A DNA stretch of 10,478 nucleotides from JANYLN01 sp041687575 (GCA_041687575.1 JAWLBS010000175.1:1-10478); one strand, 5' to 3'. Shown: positions 1 to 6,427, counted from the first letter of the stretch. The notes: generated by a model not told the origin, from the letters alone. Numbers and translations are program-made.

Positions 1-1
1 C

Positions 2-39
2 TGACCCCTGACCCCTGACCCCTGCCGTTCACTGGCAAC
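2..39. repeat. 7-bp tandem repeat (TGACCCC)n, left copy
   Basis: Three exact TGACCCC units lie at 2-22, followed by the degenerate continuation TGCCGTTCAC and TGGCAAC up to 39. The same series, four TGACCCC units then TGCCGTTAC then TGACAAC units, occurs in the same orientation at 7644-7708. The array touches the window edge, so it may extend further left. No gene is visible between here and 219. Function unknown. Confidence 0.8.
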
Positions 40-218
40 TGCTGTTCCCCGAAATCTGCGGAAGGTCGTTTCCGCCCACGGCCCTTGGCACACCCCCCGC
101 TCGTCCGATATCCTATCCCCCGTCCGCGGCCCGGCTCGCATTTCCCCGGTCCGCCGTCATACAATGTTGACTGGTTTGACGTTCGACGACCGCCGGCGCG
201 AAAAACAGTGAGCATTCC

Positions 219-1682
219 ATGAGAATCGAAGAATTCCTCGCCAGACACGACCTGCAGTGCAACCCGTTCGCCAACGCCGAAGAGGCCCAGGGCGACGCGA
301 TCCTCCTGGAGCTGCTCAAAAGCCGCGGCTTTCGCTTCGGCCACCCGCAGTGGCCCAAGTTCCTCGGCGACCCGCCCGGCAACCAGACCAGCGTCGTGTT
401 CGGCCTCAAGGGCAGCGGCAAGACCGCCATGCGCCTCGCCCTGGGCGCCGCGATCGCCGATTTCAATCGCCGCTCCCCCGACAGCCGGGTCCTGGTCGTC
501 AACTACGACGAGTTCAACACCTACCTGGCCAGCTGGAAGCAGCACATCGACCGGGCGCTGGCCCGCTACCAGAAGTTCTGGGACCGGGTCCGCGGCCGGC
601 CCGCCGCCACCGCCTCGATGGAGCACCACTGGCGGCTCGCCCACCACATGGACGCGATCCTCGCCGAGATCACCCGGCTGCTGCCCGAGATGCTCGAGTC
701 GAGCACCAACCACCCGCGGCTCTGGCCGGACTCGATCAAGCACGACGCCCTGTTTCTCGCGGCGGTCTACCTGCCCGGCCGCAGCAACGACTACGTCCGC
801 ACGATGCGCGACCTTCGCGAGAAGCTCTTCTCCGGCCCGGCCCGCTTCTGGCAAACCACCAAGAGCGTGCTGGCGTACGTGCTGACCCTCGGCGGCTACT
901 TCGCCTACCGGTTCGGCCAGACGCAGGCCCTGGCCAAACGGTTCGCCCGGCGCGTGCAGGTCCTCGAGCGCGACGTACCTGACCGCCGCTGGGCCTTCCG
1001 CATGCTGCCGACGGGCTATCTCAAGAACCAGCCGCTGACCGAGGACAACCTCTCACCGACGGACGAGGCCGGCCGGTACGAGATGCTCGAAAAGGCGGTT
1101 GAGGTCGCCCGCCACTGCGGCTATCCGCGGATCGTCGTCGTGCTGGACAAGGTTGACGAGCCCAGCATGATCCAGGGCGACTACGAGGCGATGGGCCGCT
1201 TCATCCAGCCGCTCTGGAACAACAAGCTGCTCCAGACCAGCGGCATCCAGTTCAAGATGCTCCTGCCGGCCCAGCTCTACCGGACCATCCGCAAGGCCGA
1301 CAGCGATCTGCTTAACGCCGCGCGGCTCGACAAGGCCAACATGATCCACCCGCTGACCTGGTCGGGCGAGGCCCTCTACGAGATCCTCTCGGAGCGGGCG
1401 GCCGTCTGCAAAAAGCAGCGCCAGGACCTGGAGTTCGACCTGCACGCCCTGTTCGACCCGCAGATCTCGCGCGACCTGCTGATCGACACGCTCGGGCGGC
1501 TCCGCATGCCCCGCTATGCCGCCAAGTTCATGAACCGCCTGGTCGCCGAGGCGTGCCAGGTGATTCTCGGCGAGGACACCCGCGAGCAGCCGCCCCGTAT
1601 CCCCGCCAGCATCTTCCACAAGGTCGCCGCCGAGACCGAGACCGAGATGCGCAACGAGGCCCAGGACCTGCTGGAGGTGTGA
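219..1682 (+). CDS. P-loop ATPase of unknown function
   Basis: A 487-residue protein with a clear Walker A motif (GLKGSGKT, residues 62-69) and a probable Walker B (IVVVLDKVDEP, 305-315, hydrophobic strand ending in D310 with D313/E314 after it). The N-terminus (FLARHDLQCNPFANAEEA) followed by a GDPP...VVFGLKGSGKTAMR stretch recalls the Sll1717-type P-loop ATPases; this is from memory and needs a profile search. Residues about 217-232 (VLAYVLTLGGYFAYRF) are hydrophobic and could be one membrane-associated segment or a buried helix. No DNA-binding, nuclease or protease domain was recognised, so the substrate is unknown. The ATG at 219 has no strong Shine-Dalgarno (SD) sequence, but homology-like sequence begins immediately after it. 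It stands alone: 586 nt of repeats separate it from the next gene. A role in defence or as a signalling ATPase is possible but unsupported here. Confidence 0.85.
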   Translation: MRIEEFLARHDLQCNPFANAEEAQGDAILLELLKSRGFRFGHPQWPKFLGDPPGNQTSVVFGLKGSGKTAMRLALGAAIADFNRRSPDSRVLVVNYDEFNTYLASWKQHIDRALARYQKFWDRVRGRPAATASMEHHWRLAHHMDAILAEITRLLPEMLESSTNHPRLWPDSIKHDALFLAAVYLPGRSNDYVRTMRDLREKLFSGPARFWQTTKSVLAYVLTLGGYFAYRFGQTQALAKRFARRVQVLERDVPDRRWAFRMLPTGYLKNQPLTEDNLSPTDEAGRYEMLEKAVEVARHCGYPRIVVVLDKVDEPSMIQGDYEAMGRFIQPLWNNKLLQTSGIQFKMLLPAQLYRTIRKADSDLLNAARLDKANMIHPLTWSGEALYEILSERAAVCKKQRQDLEFDLHALFDPQISRDLLIDTLGRLRMPRYAAKFMNRLVAEACQVILGEDTREQPPRIPASIFHKVAAETETEMRNEAQDLLEV

Positions 1683-1704
1683 CGGCGGGATCGGGTTTCG
1701 CGGA

Positions 1705-1808
1705 TGGCAATGCGACAACATGACAACGTGACAACATGGCAACATGACAACGTGACAACGTGACAACGTGAAGGCATGACAAGGTGACCGGATGGCAAGG
1801 TGACAAGG
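1705..1808. repeat. 8-bp tandem array, left copy (13 units)
   Basis: Thirteen consecutive 8-bp units with no insertion or deletion, consensus TGACAACG with variants such as TGACAACA, TGGCAACA, TGACAAGG and TGACCGGA. It begins 22 nt after the ATPase stop codon. The right-hand units (1769-1808) match, unit for unit, the reverse complement of the array at 7566-7637, and the linker after the array (1809-1830) is identical in both. This looks like a mini-satellite; no protein or RNA gene is evident in it. Confidence 0.85.
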
Positions 1809-1830
1809 TGAGGAAAGCGCCCTGCGCGAC

Positions 1831-2117
1831 TATGGACTGCGGCGGCAACGACGCCGCTTTCACTCAAGCCTCCATCGGTGCTCCGCCTGCGAACCGAAAG
1901 GCAGTGTCGGCGGCGACTATGGACTGCGGCGGCAACGACGCCGCTTTCACTCAGGCCACCATCGGCGCCAACGTCTACGACCCGAGCGGATCGTACGGCG
2001 ACGACTATGGACTGCGGCGCCGCAGACGCCGCTTTGCCTTTTGCATCGGGCTCCAGAGGCGTGCAACATCAACAACCGGCGCCAGCCCATTGAAGTGCGG
2101 CGCCGAACACGCCGCTT
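1831..2117 (+). repeat. REP cluster 1: four palindromes with two spacer types
   Basis: Four REP-like palindromes in plus orientation at 1831-1860, 1918-1947, 2006-2035 and a degenerate one at 2091-2117. Each starts with a GGAC-type tetranucleotide (degenerate in the fourth), then T and a GCGGCG...CGCCGC stem, and ends CTTT or CTT. The first two share identical cores with a 6-nt-stem hairpin and a CAA-containing loop. Starts are 87, 88 and 85 bp apart. The spacers recur elsewhere in the window: the one after REP 1 is found on the minus strand at about 7368-7424, and those after REPs 2 and 3 on the minus strand at 6202-6349. From 2118 to 2268 nothing recognisable remains apart from the ribosome binding site of the next gene. 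Confidence 0.85.
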
Positions 2118-2268
2118 GCATGTTGCCGTCGGCTGCCATCGTCCTGCATGCTCGCCACGTCGCCGTCACATCGCACCTTCCATTGACGAAACCCGCGACA
2201 TCGTTCACCATACCGCACAGTCGATGAAACCGTGAATCGCAAAAAAACCTGCTGACCGGAGAACGCAC

Positions 2269-3726
2269 ATGAGCGACCTGCTCATCAGCCACACCGAATA
2301 TCGGGACAAGGTCTTCGCCTGCTGGTTAGGCAAGAATATCGGCGGGACCCTCGGCACGCCCCACGAGGGCAAGCGCTATGCCCTGGGCCTTGATTTCTAC
2401 GAGCCGGTGCCGGAAAAGGCCCTGCCCAACGACGACCTCGACCTGCAGCTGGTCTGGCTGCAGATGCTCGAAGAGCAGGGCATCGACCCTGCCCTGCCCC
2501 ACTTCGCCGAATACTGGGCCCGCTACGCCGACGCCTATCCCTGGAACGAGTACGGCTTCTGGATGCGCAACTACAGCCGCGGCCTGATGCCGCCGGTGGC
2601 CGGCTGCTTCGAGAACTACTTCGTCGACGAGATGGGCTCGCCGATCCGCAGCGAGATCTGGGCCTGCCTGCACCCCGGCGACCCGCAGGCCGCCGCCCGC
2701 ATGGCCTGGAAGGACTCGGTCGTCGACCATGCCGGCGGCGAGGGTATGCACGGCGAGATGTTCTGGGCCGCGGTCCAGGCCGCCGCCTTTGTCGAGACCG
2801 ACGCCCGCACGCTGATCCGCATCGGCCTGAACATGATCCCGCTGAGCAGCCACGTCGCCCGCAGTATCCGCGAGGCCCTCTGGTGCCATGACAGCGGCCT
2901 GGGCTGGGGCGATGCCCGCGAGCGGCTCGCCAGCCGGTTCGGCGGAATTCAGCCCTGCAATGCCGTGCCCAACCACGGCTTTACGATCGTCGGCTGGCTA
3001 TACGGCCAGGACTTCGGCGACCAGCTCTGCAAGGCGGTCAACTGCGGCTACGATACCGACTGCACCGGCGCGACCCTCGGGGCGACCCTGGGCATCCTCG
3101 GCGGCACCAAAGCCATCCCCGACCGCTGGCGCAAGCCGGTCGGCCTGGACATCGTCCTGCACCAGTTCACCCGCGGCCTGAACTCGCCTAAGGACATCAC
3201 CGAGCTGACCGACCGCACCGTCGCGCTGGCCGAAAAGGCCGCCGCCGACGCCCCCGACCGCGGCTTCGCCGATAAGACGGTGCTGCCGGACGACCTGCTC
3301 AGCCGGCTCTTCCGCACCGATGCCGCCATCGCCGCCCGCAACCAGGACATCCACGCCGCCACCGCCCTGGCAACCGGCCCCGACGGCGCCGTCGAGGTGA
3401 CCCTCCACTATGGCGGCGAGCCGGTGCTCTACCCGAACATCGCCCGCGAGGTGTGGTTCTCCGTCGCCGGCCAGGACGAACCCTGCGTCGACCTGAAGGT
3501 GCCCCAAGGCTGGACGGCCGAGCGGCTCGACCAGACCCGGTTCCGGCTGTTCTGCAAGGGCGAGATCGCCGACCGCAACCAGCTGACCGCGACGCTGTCC
3601 ACCGGCCAGACCGCCGCGTTCACCATGCTGGGCCCCGGCGAGGCCAAGGGCTTCCCGGCCGGCAACAACGTCGAGATGTGCCCGAAGTGCCGCGCCCGAA
3701 TCGAGGCGTGCATCTGCGCCGGTTAG
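2269..3726 (+). CDS. ADP-ribosylglycohydrolase family protein
   Basis: A 485-residue protein of the ADP-ribosylglycohydrolase (ADP_ribosyl_GH, DraG/ARH-like) family. These fold as all-alpha di-magnesium enzymes that remove ADP-ribose from proteins or small molecules, though many family members act on unknown substrates. Visible hallmarks are the N-terminal YRDKVFACWLGKNIGGTLG segment (11-29), the acidic metal-site motif LPNDDLDLQLVW (52-63, in place of the usual S/T-D-D-T), and the second metal motif NCGYDTDCTGATLGA (258-272, equivalent to GGDTDT). The domain ends near residue 325. Residues 326-485 are an extra region with a beta-rich stretch (about 375-455) and a terminal CPKC-x6-CIC cluster (471-483) that could bind a metal. 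ATG 2269 is preceded by GGAGA at 2258-2262 with 6-nt spacing. No signal peptide is seen, so it is probably cytoplasmic. The stop codon sits in the loop of a hairpin. Substrate cannot be inferred from context. Confidence 0.88.
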   Translation: MSDLLISHTEYRDKVFACWLGKNIGGTLGTPHEGKRYALGLDFYEPVPEKALPNDDLDLQLVWLQMLEEQGIDPALPHFAEYWARYADAYPWNEYGFWMRNYSRGLMPPVAGCFENYFVDEMGSPIRSEIWACLHPGDPQAAARMAWKDSVVDHAGGEGMHGEMFWAAVQAAAFVETDARTLIRIGLNMIPLSSHVARSIREALWCHDSGLGWGDARERLASRFGGIQPCNAVPNHGFTIVGWLYGQDFGDQLCKAVNCGYDTDCTGATLGATLGILGGTKAIPDRWRKPVGLDIVLHQFTRGLNSPKDITELTDRTVALAEKAAADAPDRGFADKTVLPDDLLSRLFRTDAAIAARNQDIHAATALATGPDGAVEVTLHYGGEPVLYPNIAREVWFSVAGQDEPCVDLKVPQGWTAERLDQTRFRLFCKGEIADRNQLTATLSTGQTAAFTMLGPGEAKGFPAGNNVEMCPKCRARIEACICAG

Positions 3727-3733
3727 CCGGCGC
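3716..3733 (+). repeat. Hairpin containing the stop codon of the upstream gene
   Basis: GCGCCGG (3716-3722), loop TTAG (3723-3726), CCGGCGC (3727-3733): a perfect 7-bp stem whose loop contains the TAG stop of the ADP-ribosylglycohydrolase gene. The right half, TTAGCCGGCG (3723-3732), is identical to the end of a unit of the 25-bp hairpin array (3871-3880), so the last codons of the gene appear to have been supplied by this repeat family. There is no T-run, so it is not a standard intrinsic terminator, though it could slow or protect the transcript end. Confidence 0.7.
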
Positions 3734-3760
3734 TCGGAGTCCCGCCTTTTGCCGATGTAG

Positions 3761-3777
3761 GGCGGGCTGTGCCCGCC
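3761..3777. repeat. Short palindrome GGCGGGC-TGT-GCCCGCC
   Basis: A perfect 7-bp stem with a 3-nt loop, preceded by TAG. It interrupts a partial unit of the 25-bp repeat family that begins at 3733 (CTCGGAGTCCCGCC...), so it looks like a separate palindromic element inserted in, or recombined with, that array. Hairpins of the type GTAGGGTGGGC-x-GCCCACC are widespread in bacterial intergenic DNA; the resemblance is from memory. Confidence 0.65.
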
Positions 3778-3780
3778 AAG

Positions 3781-3905
3781 CTCGGAGTCCCCGCTTCAGC
3801 GGGCGTTCGGAGTCCCTGCTTTAGCAGGTGTTTGGCGTCCCCGCTTCAGCGGGCGTTCGGAGTACCGGCTTTAGCCGGCGTTCGGAGTCCCGCCTTCAGG
3901 CGGTC
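3781..3905. repeat. 25-bp tandem hairpin array (5 exact-length units)
   Basis: Five units of exactly 25 bp begin at 3781, 3806, 3831, 3856 and 3881. Each has the frame TTCGGAGTC, a 5-bp stem, a TTCA or TTTA loop, then the complementary stem. The stem arms vary but stay paired: CCCGC/GCGGG (3790-3803), CCTGC/GCAGG (3815-3828), CCCGC/GCGGG (3840-3853), CCGGC/GCCGG (3865-3878), CCGCC/GGCGG (3890-3903). A sixth, broken unit begins at 3733. The changes are compensatory, which points to the paired form being what is maintained. Translated short ORFs here are by-products of the repeat. Confidence 0.88.
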
Positions 3906-3984
3906 CGCCCGAGCGAGCGAAGCGATGCGAGTGGCCGAGCCACGAAGGCAGAGAGAAAGCCGCATAGCAGGTACAAAGCCGGGC

Positions 3985-4017
3985 GGCACGGTCCTGCGGC
4001 CGTCGCAGGGCCGTGCC
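3985..4017 (+). promoter_or_regulatory. Strong hairpin in the leader of the carboxypeptidase-like gene
   Basis: Two 14-nt arms (3985-3998 and 4004-4017) flank a 5-nt loop GCCGT. Pairing is complete except for one T opposite G, which would be a G-U wobble in RNA. The structure ends 58 nt before the ATG at 4076. No T-run follows, so a classical terminator is unlikely; it may be another dispersed palindrome or a structured 5' leader. A smaller hairpin GTGGC-CGA-GCCAC lies upstream at 3931-3943. Confidence 0.6.
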
Positions 4018-4063
4018 CTCAGGCGCGGGGTGGGCTTGCGGTACGCCCCCCAACAAGGAAAAC

Positions 4064-4067
4064 AGGA
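4064..4067 (+). promoter_or_regulatory. Ribosome binding site fixing the start at 4076
   Basis: AGGA at 4064-4067 is 8 nt before the ATG at 4076. The alternative in-frame ATG at 4013 lies inside the hairpin arm at 4004-4017, has no such site, and would add 21 residues that look like translated repeat. The downstream start is therefore preferred. Confidence 0.6.
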
Positions 4068-4075
4068 CCCGACAC

Positions 4076-5314
4076 ATGACCAGCGCCCCCTACCCCACCT
4101 ACGAAGACGCCGTCCGCGAAAGCCATGATCTCGCCGCTGCACACCCGCAGCTCGCCACGTATAGCGAAATCGGCAAATCCGAGGAAGGCCGGCCGATGCC
4201 CCTGCTGACGCTGACCGACCCGTCGATCCCCGCCTCGCAAAAGAGCGTCTTCCTGCTCAGCGGCGGGACCGACGGCAGCGAAGAGGTCGGCCGGGCCGTC
4301 GCCCTGGGCGTGGCGCGAACGCTGCTCGAGCCCCAGCACCTGACCCACCTGCAGCGTCAGGTCGTGCTGGTCGTGCCGGTGACCAACCCTGACGGCTCGG
4401 TCCGCAACCAGGCCGACAACAAGGGCAACGCCAACGGCATCCCCGCCACGCGGACCTACCTGCAGGACCAGCCCCCCGCCACCGCCGAGGGCCGCGCGAT
4501 GCGGGCCCTGGTCGACGAGTGGATCCCCGATGCCCACGTCGACTTCCACGGCCTGGCCGGCGGCGGCATGGGCGACTGCTCGTTCCTCTACCCCACCGTC
4601 AACGCCAAGTGGTCGATCCCGATCCTGATGGAGATCGACAAGGAAATAGAAGAGGCCGGCGCCCGCGCGGGCTTCCCCCAGCAGGGCCGCCCGCGCCTCT
4701 GGTGGGACCCGCGCAACAACCTGCCCGGCTGGCTCGCCCGCAACTTCTCATCGCTGTGCATGGTAGTCGAGGGCACGGAGAACTACTACCCCCTCGAAGA
4801 CAGCGTCCGCTCCGGCGTAGCGCGGATGTTGCGGTTCATGGAGATCGGCGAGGAGGTCCGCTACTTCCAGGACTACCCCAACTATGCCTGCGACCTGGTC
4901 AGCGGCGGGCGGATGGGCGCGCTGATGTCCTATGGCACCGACTACACCCAGCGCCGCCGCTCGCGCCGGGACATGTCCCGGATGATCCTGCAGGGCGTGC
5001 CCTGGTTCGAGCGGCTGCCCAACGACTACGACTGGACCGCCACCATCGCCCTGCCCGTGCAGGAGACGGTCCGCACGCTCCCCGAGGCCCTTCGCTTCAA
5101 GGCCACCATCGACCGCCGCGCCACGATCAAACAGGTCCTCTGGCAGGACCACGTCCTGGAAACCAACCTCTGGACGCAGCAGATGACCCCAGCCGGCATC
5201 GTCGTCACCACCGACGTCCCCGAGCGACCGCGCCACGGCGAGAACCGCCTGAGCATCCGCTACGAGGTGCCCTTCAAGCGCCACGTGGACCCAGCCCGAC
5301 CGAAGCAAGATTGA
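4076..5314 (+). CDS. M14-like zinc carboxypeptidase homologue with altered metal site
   Basis: A 412-residue protein with the layout of an M14 metallocarboxypeptidase. The family normally binds zinc through HxxE and a later His and uses a Glu as catalytic base to trim C-terminal residues. Seen here: SGGTDGSEEVG (62-72), where the HxxE histidine is replaced by Asp (D66-x-x-E69); PVTNPDGSVRN (101-111), matching the conserved NPDG turn; DAHVDFHG (152-159) giving H158; and VVEGTE (230-235) giving E232. E232 lies 74 residues after H158, the same spacing as His196 to Glu270 in bovine carboxypeptidase A. The Asn-Arg substrate-binding pair is not evident (NANGIPATRTY instead). Residues about 245-412 form an extra C-terminal region, possibly a beta-sandwich. 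No signal peptide is visible, unusual for a secreted peptidase. It could be a peptidase with a D/E/H zinc site, an amidohydrolase-like relative, or inactive. The family call is fairly secure; activity is not. Confidence 0.75.
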   Translation: MTSAPYPTYEDAVRESHDLAAAHPQLATYSEIGKSEEGRPMPLLTLTDPSIPASQKSVFLLSGGTDGSEEVGRAVALGVARTLLEPQHLTHLQRQVVLVVPVTNPDGSVRNQADNKGNANGIPATRTYLQDQPPATAEGRAMRALVDEWIPDAHVDFHGLAGGGMGDCSFLYPTVNAKWSIPILMEIDKEIEEAGARAGFPQQGRPRLWWDPRNNLPGWLARNFSSLCMVVEGTENYYPLEDSVRSGVARMLRFMEIGEEVRYFQDYPNYACDLVSGGRMGALMSYGTDYTQRRRSRRDMSRMILQGVPWFERLPNDYDWTATIALPVQETVRTLPEALRFKATIDRRATIKQVLWQDHVLETNLWTQQMTPAGIVVTTDVPERPRHGENRLSIRYEVPFKRHVDPARPKQD

Positions 5315-5353
5315 CCGCTGCCGAACAGGTAGACGCTCAACCCAGCGCCAGCC

Positions 5354-5484
5354 TTTGGACTGCGGCGCCGCCAGACGCCGCTTTGCCTTTCCAACGGGCC
5401 TCAAAGGGGGATCACCTCAACAGCCCGGCCAGGGCCCTTTGGACTGCGGCGCCGCCAGACGCCGCTTTGCCTTTCCAACGGGCC
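5354..5484 (+). repeat. REP cluster 2: two palindromes, upstream of RAYT 1
   Basis: Two identical plus-oriented palindromes at 5354-5384 and 5438-5468, each TTTGGACTGCGGCG...CGCCGCTTT. Both are followed by the same 16-nt tail (GCCTTTCCAACGGGCC), so 47 bp (5354-5400 and 5438-5484) are exactly duplicated, 84 bp apart. The stretch from about 5331 through the second palindrome recurs almost unchanged at about 6405-6541. The second palindrome is the left boundary of RAYT unit 1. The remainder of 5315-5529 holds only a short leader to the RAYT gene. Confidence 0.88.
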
Positions 5485-6201
5485 ACCGAACCGCGTGACA
5501 TCCACAAAACCAAAAGTTACCATAGATGCATGAACCACAACATCGACCATCCCAGCCCCCCGCCGGAAAAAGTCGCCCGCCCCATCCCCTGGCCCCACGC
5601 TCCCACGCACGAGCTTTCGGAATCCGGCGCCTACTTCGTCACCGCGGGCACGTACAGCAAACACCACCACTTCCGCGGACGACAACGCCTGGAAGTCCTG
5701 CACCGCGGCCTGTTGAGCGTTGCCCGCAACTTCGGCTGGACCCTGGAAGCCTGGGCCGTCTTCTCCAACCATTACCATTTCGTGGGGTACGCTCCCGTGG
5801 CCGAACAGGGCGCATCCAGCCTCCAACCGATGCTCTGGACTTTGCACAAGAAGACGGCCATCTGGATCAACCGCCTCGACCGGGCGGCGGGGCGCAAGGT
5901 CTGGCACAATTATCGGGAAACCCTCTTGACGTATCAGAAGTCGTATCTGGCGAGACTGAACTACGTCCATCAGAACGCGGTCAAGCACGGGCTGGTAGCG
6001 ACCGCCCGACTGTACCCCTGGTGCTCGGCGGGGTGGTTCGAGGAGACGGCCAGGCCCGCACAGGTGAAGACGATCTATTCTCTGCCGATCGATCGGCTGA
6101 ACGTTTGTGATGATTATGAGGTCGCGCCGGAGTTTTGACCTGGGCGGAGTCGGAGGCCCGTGCGAACGGCAAAGCGGCGTCTATCGGCGCCGCACTCCAT
6201 A
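5438..6201 (+). mobile_element. RAYT unit 1 (REP - transposase - inverted REP)
   Basis: A 764-bp module: REP 5438-5468 in plus orientation, a 61-nt leader, the RAYT gene 5530-6138, 32 nt, and an inverted REP 6171-6201. The second unit at 6600-7367 has the same architecture (768 bp) in the opposite orientation. The leaders are related, sharing AAGTTACCAT and TGCATGAAC just before and over the start codon. The boundaries are inferred from these shared palindromes; no target duplication was identified. Confidence 0.7.
5530..6138 (+). CDS. REP-associated tyrosine transposase (RAYT) 1
   Basis: A 202-residue Y1/HUH transposase of the TnpA-REP type, related to IS200/IS605 TnpA. Such proteins bind and nick REP palindromes through a covalent tyrosine link and are thought to spread them as single-stranded DNA. 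Visible: the strand YFVTAGTY (35-42), the HUH motif NHYHFVG (80-86; H81, H83), the catalytic-tyrosine helix LNYVHQNAVKHGLV (143-156; Y145 in the position of the usual Y-x-x-NPV motif), and the C-terminal YPWCSAGWF (162-170), matching the YxWSS-type signature. Length fits the family. ATG 5530 is chosen because it aligns with the start of the paralogue; the ATG at 5526 is in a frame without the domain, and no convincing SD is present. It is about 83% identical to the gene at 6666-7274 by manual alignment. All catalytic residues are intact, so it is potentially active. Confidence 0.92.
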   Translation: MNHNIDHPSPPPEKVARPIPWPHAPTHELSESGAYFVTAGTYSKHHHFRGRQRLEVLHRGLLSVARNFGWTLEAWAVFSNHYHFVGYAPVAEQGASSLQPMLWTLHKKTAIWINRLDRAAGRKVWHNYRETLLTYQKSYLARLNYVHQNAVKHGLVATARLYPWCSAGWFEETARPAQVKTIYSLPIDRLNVCDDYEVAPEF

Positions 6202-6370
6202 GGGCTCTCGCCGGGTTGTTGACGACAGGTGGCGCCCCTTTGAGGCCCGTAGGAACGGCAAAGCGGCGTCTATCGGCGCCGCACTCCATATTGCCGCCGA
6301 GCGGTCCGCACGGGATCGCGAGCGTTGACGCCGATGGAAGCCTTGAGTGAAAGCGGCGTCTGCGCCGCCG
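6171..6370 (-). repeat. REP cluster 3: three minus-oriented palindromes
   Basis: Minus-oriented REPs at 6171-6201 and 6260-6290, both with loop TCTATCGG, and a shortened copy at 6350-6370 lacking its GGAC/GGAG head and one arm. Read on the minus strand, the order spacer, REP, spacer, REP, spacer, REP from about 6400 down to 6171 corresponds to plus-strand 1880-2117, so this is an inverted, diverged copy of REP cluster 1. A 25-nt segment is identical between 1891-1915 and the complement of 6363-6387. The first palindrome (6171-6201) is also the right boundary of RAYT unit 1. Confidence 0.82.
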
Positions 6371-6427
6371 ACACTGCCTTTCGGTTCACAGCCGGGGAAC
6401 CTGTGGACGCTCAATCCGGCGACAGCC

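Noticed and set aside
160..165. TACAAT as a -10 promoter element for the ATPase gene
   Set aside because: The hexamer is close to consensus, but no -35-like sequence lies at the expected distance upstream (about 137-142 reads CGCATT); not enough to call.
1831..2117. CRISPR array
   Set aside because: Repeats are palindromes with variable cores, spacers recur elsewhere in the window instead of being unique, and no cas gene is present.
1784..2227. Open frame across REP cluster 1 encoding repeated DCGGNDAAFTQ-like peptides
   Set aside because: The peptide repeats are simply the palindromes translated; the same DNA is open in other frames and on the other strand, and no ribosome binding site or domain is present.
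3985..4017. Intrinsic terminator
   Set aside because: The stem is strong but no T-run follows on either strand, and it lies far from the upstream stop codon, nearer to the next gene's start.
4013..4075. Upstream start adding 21 residues to the carboxypeptidase-like protein
   Set aside because: That ATG-proximal sequence overlaps the hairpin arm and lacks a ribosome binding site; AGGA at 4064-4067 supports 4076.
3769..4128. Open frame over the 25-bp array with GVPASAGVRSP-like peptide repeats
   Set aside because: The peptide pattern follows the 25-bp DNA repeat, which is not a multiple of three; stem covariation supports a nucleic-acid, not protein, constraint.
4519..5529. Long open frame upstream of and continuous with RAYT 1
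   Set aside because: It overlaps the carboxypeptidase-like gene in another frame and is a GC-rich Pro/Arg shadow; the RAYT domain begins only at the ATG at 5530, matching the paralogue.
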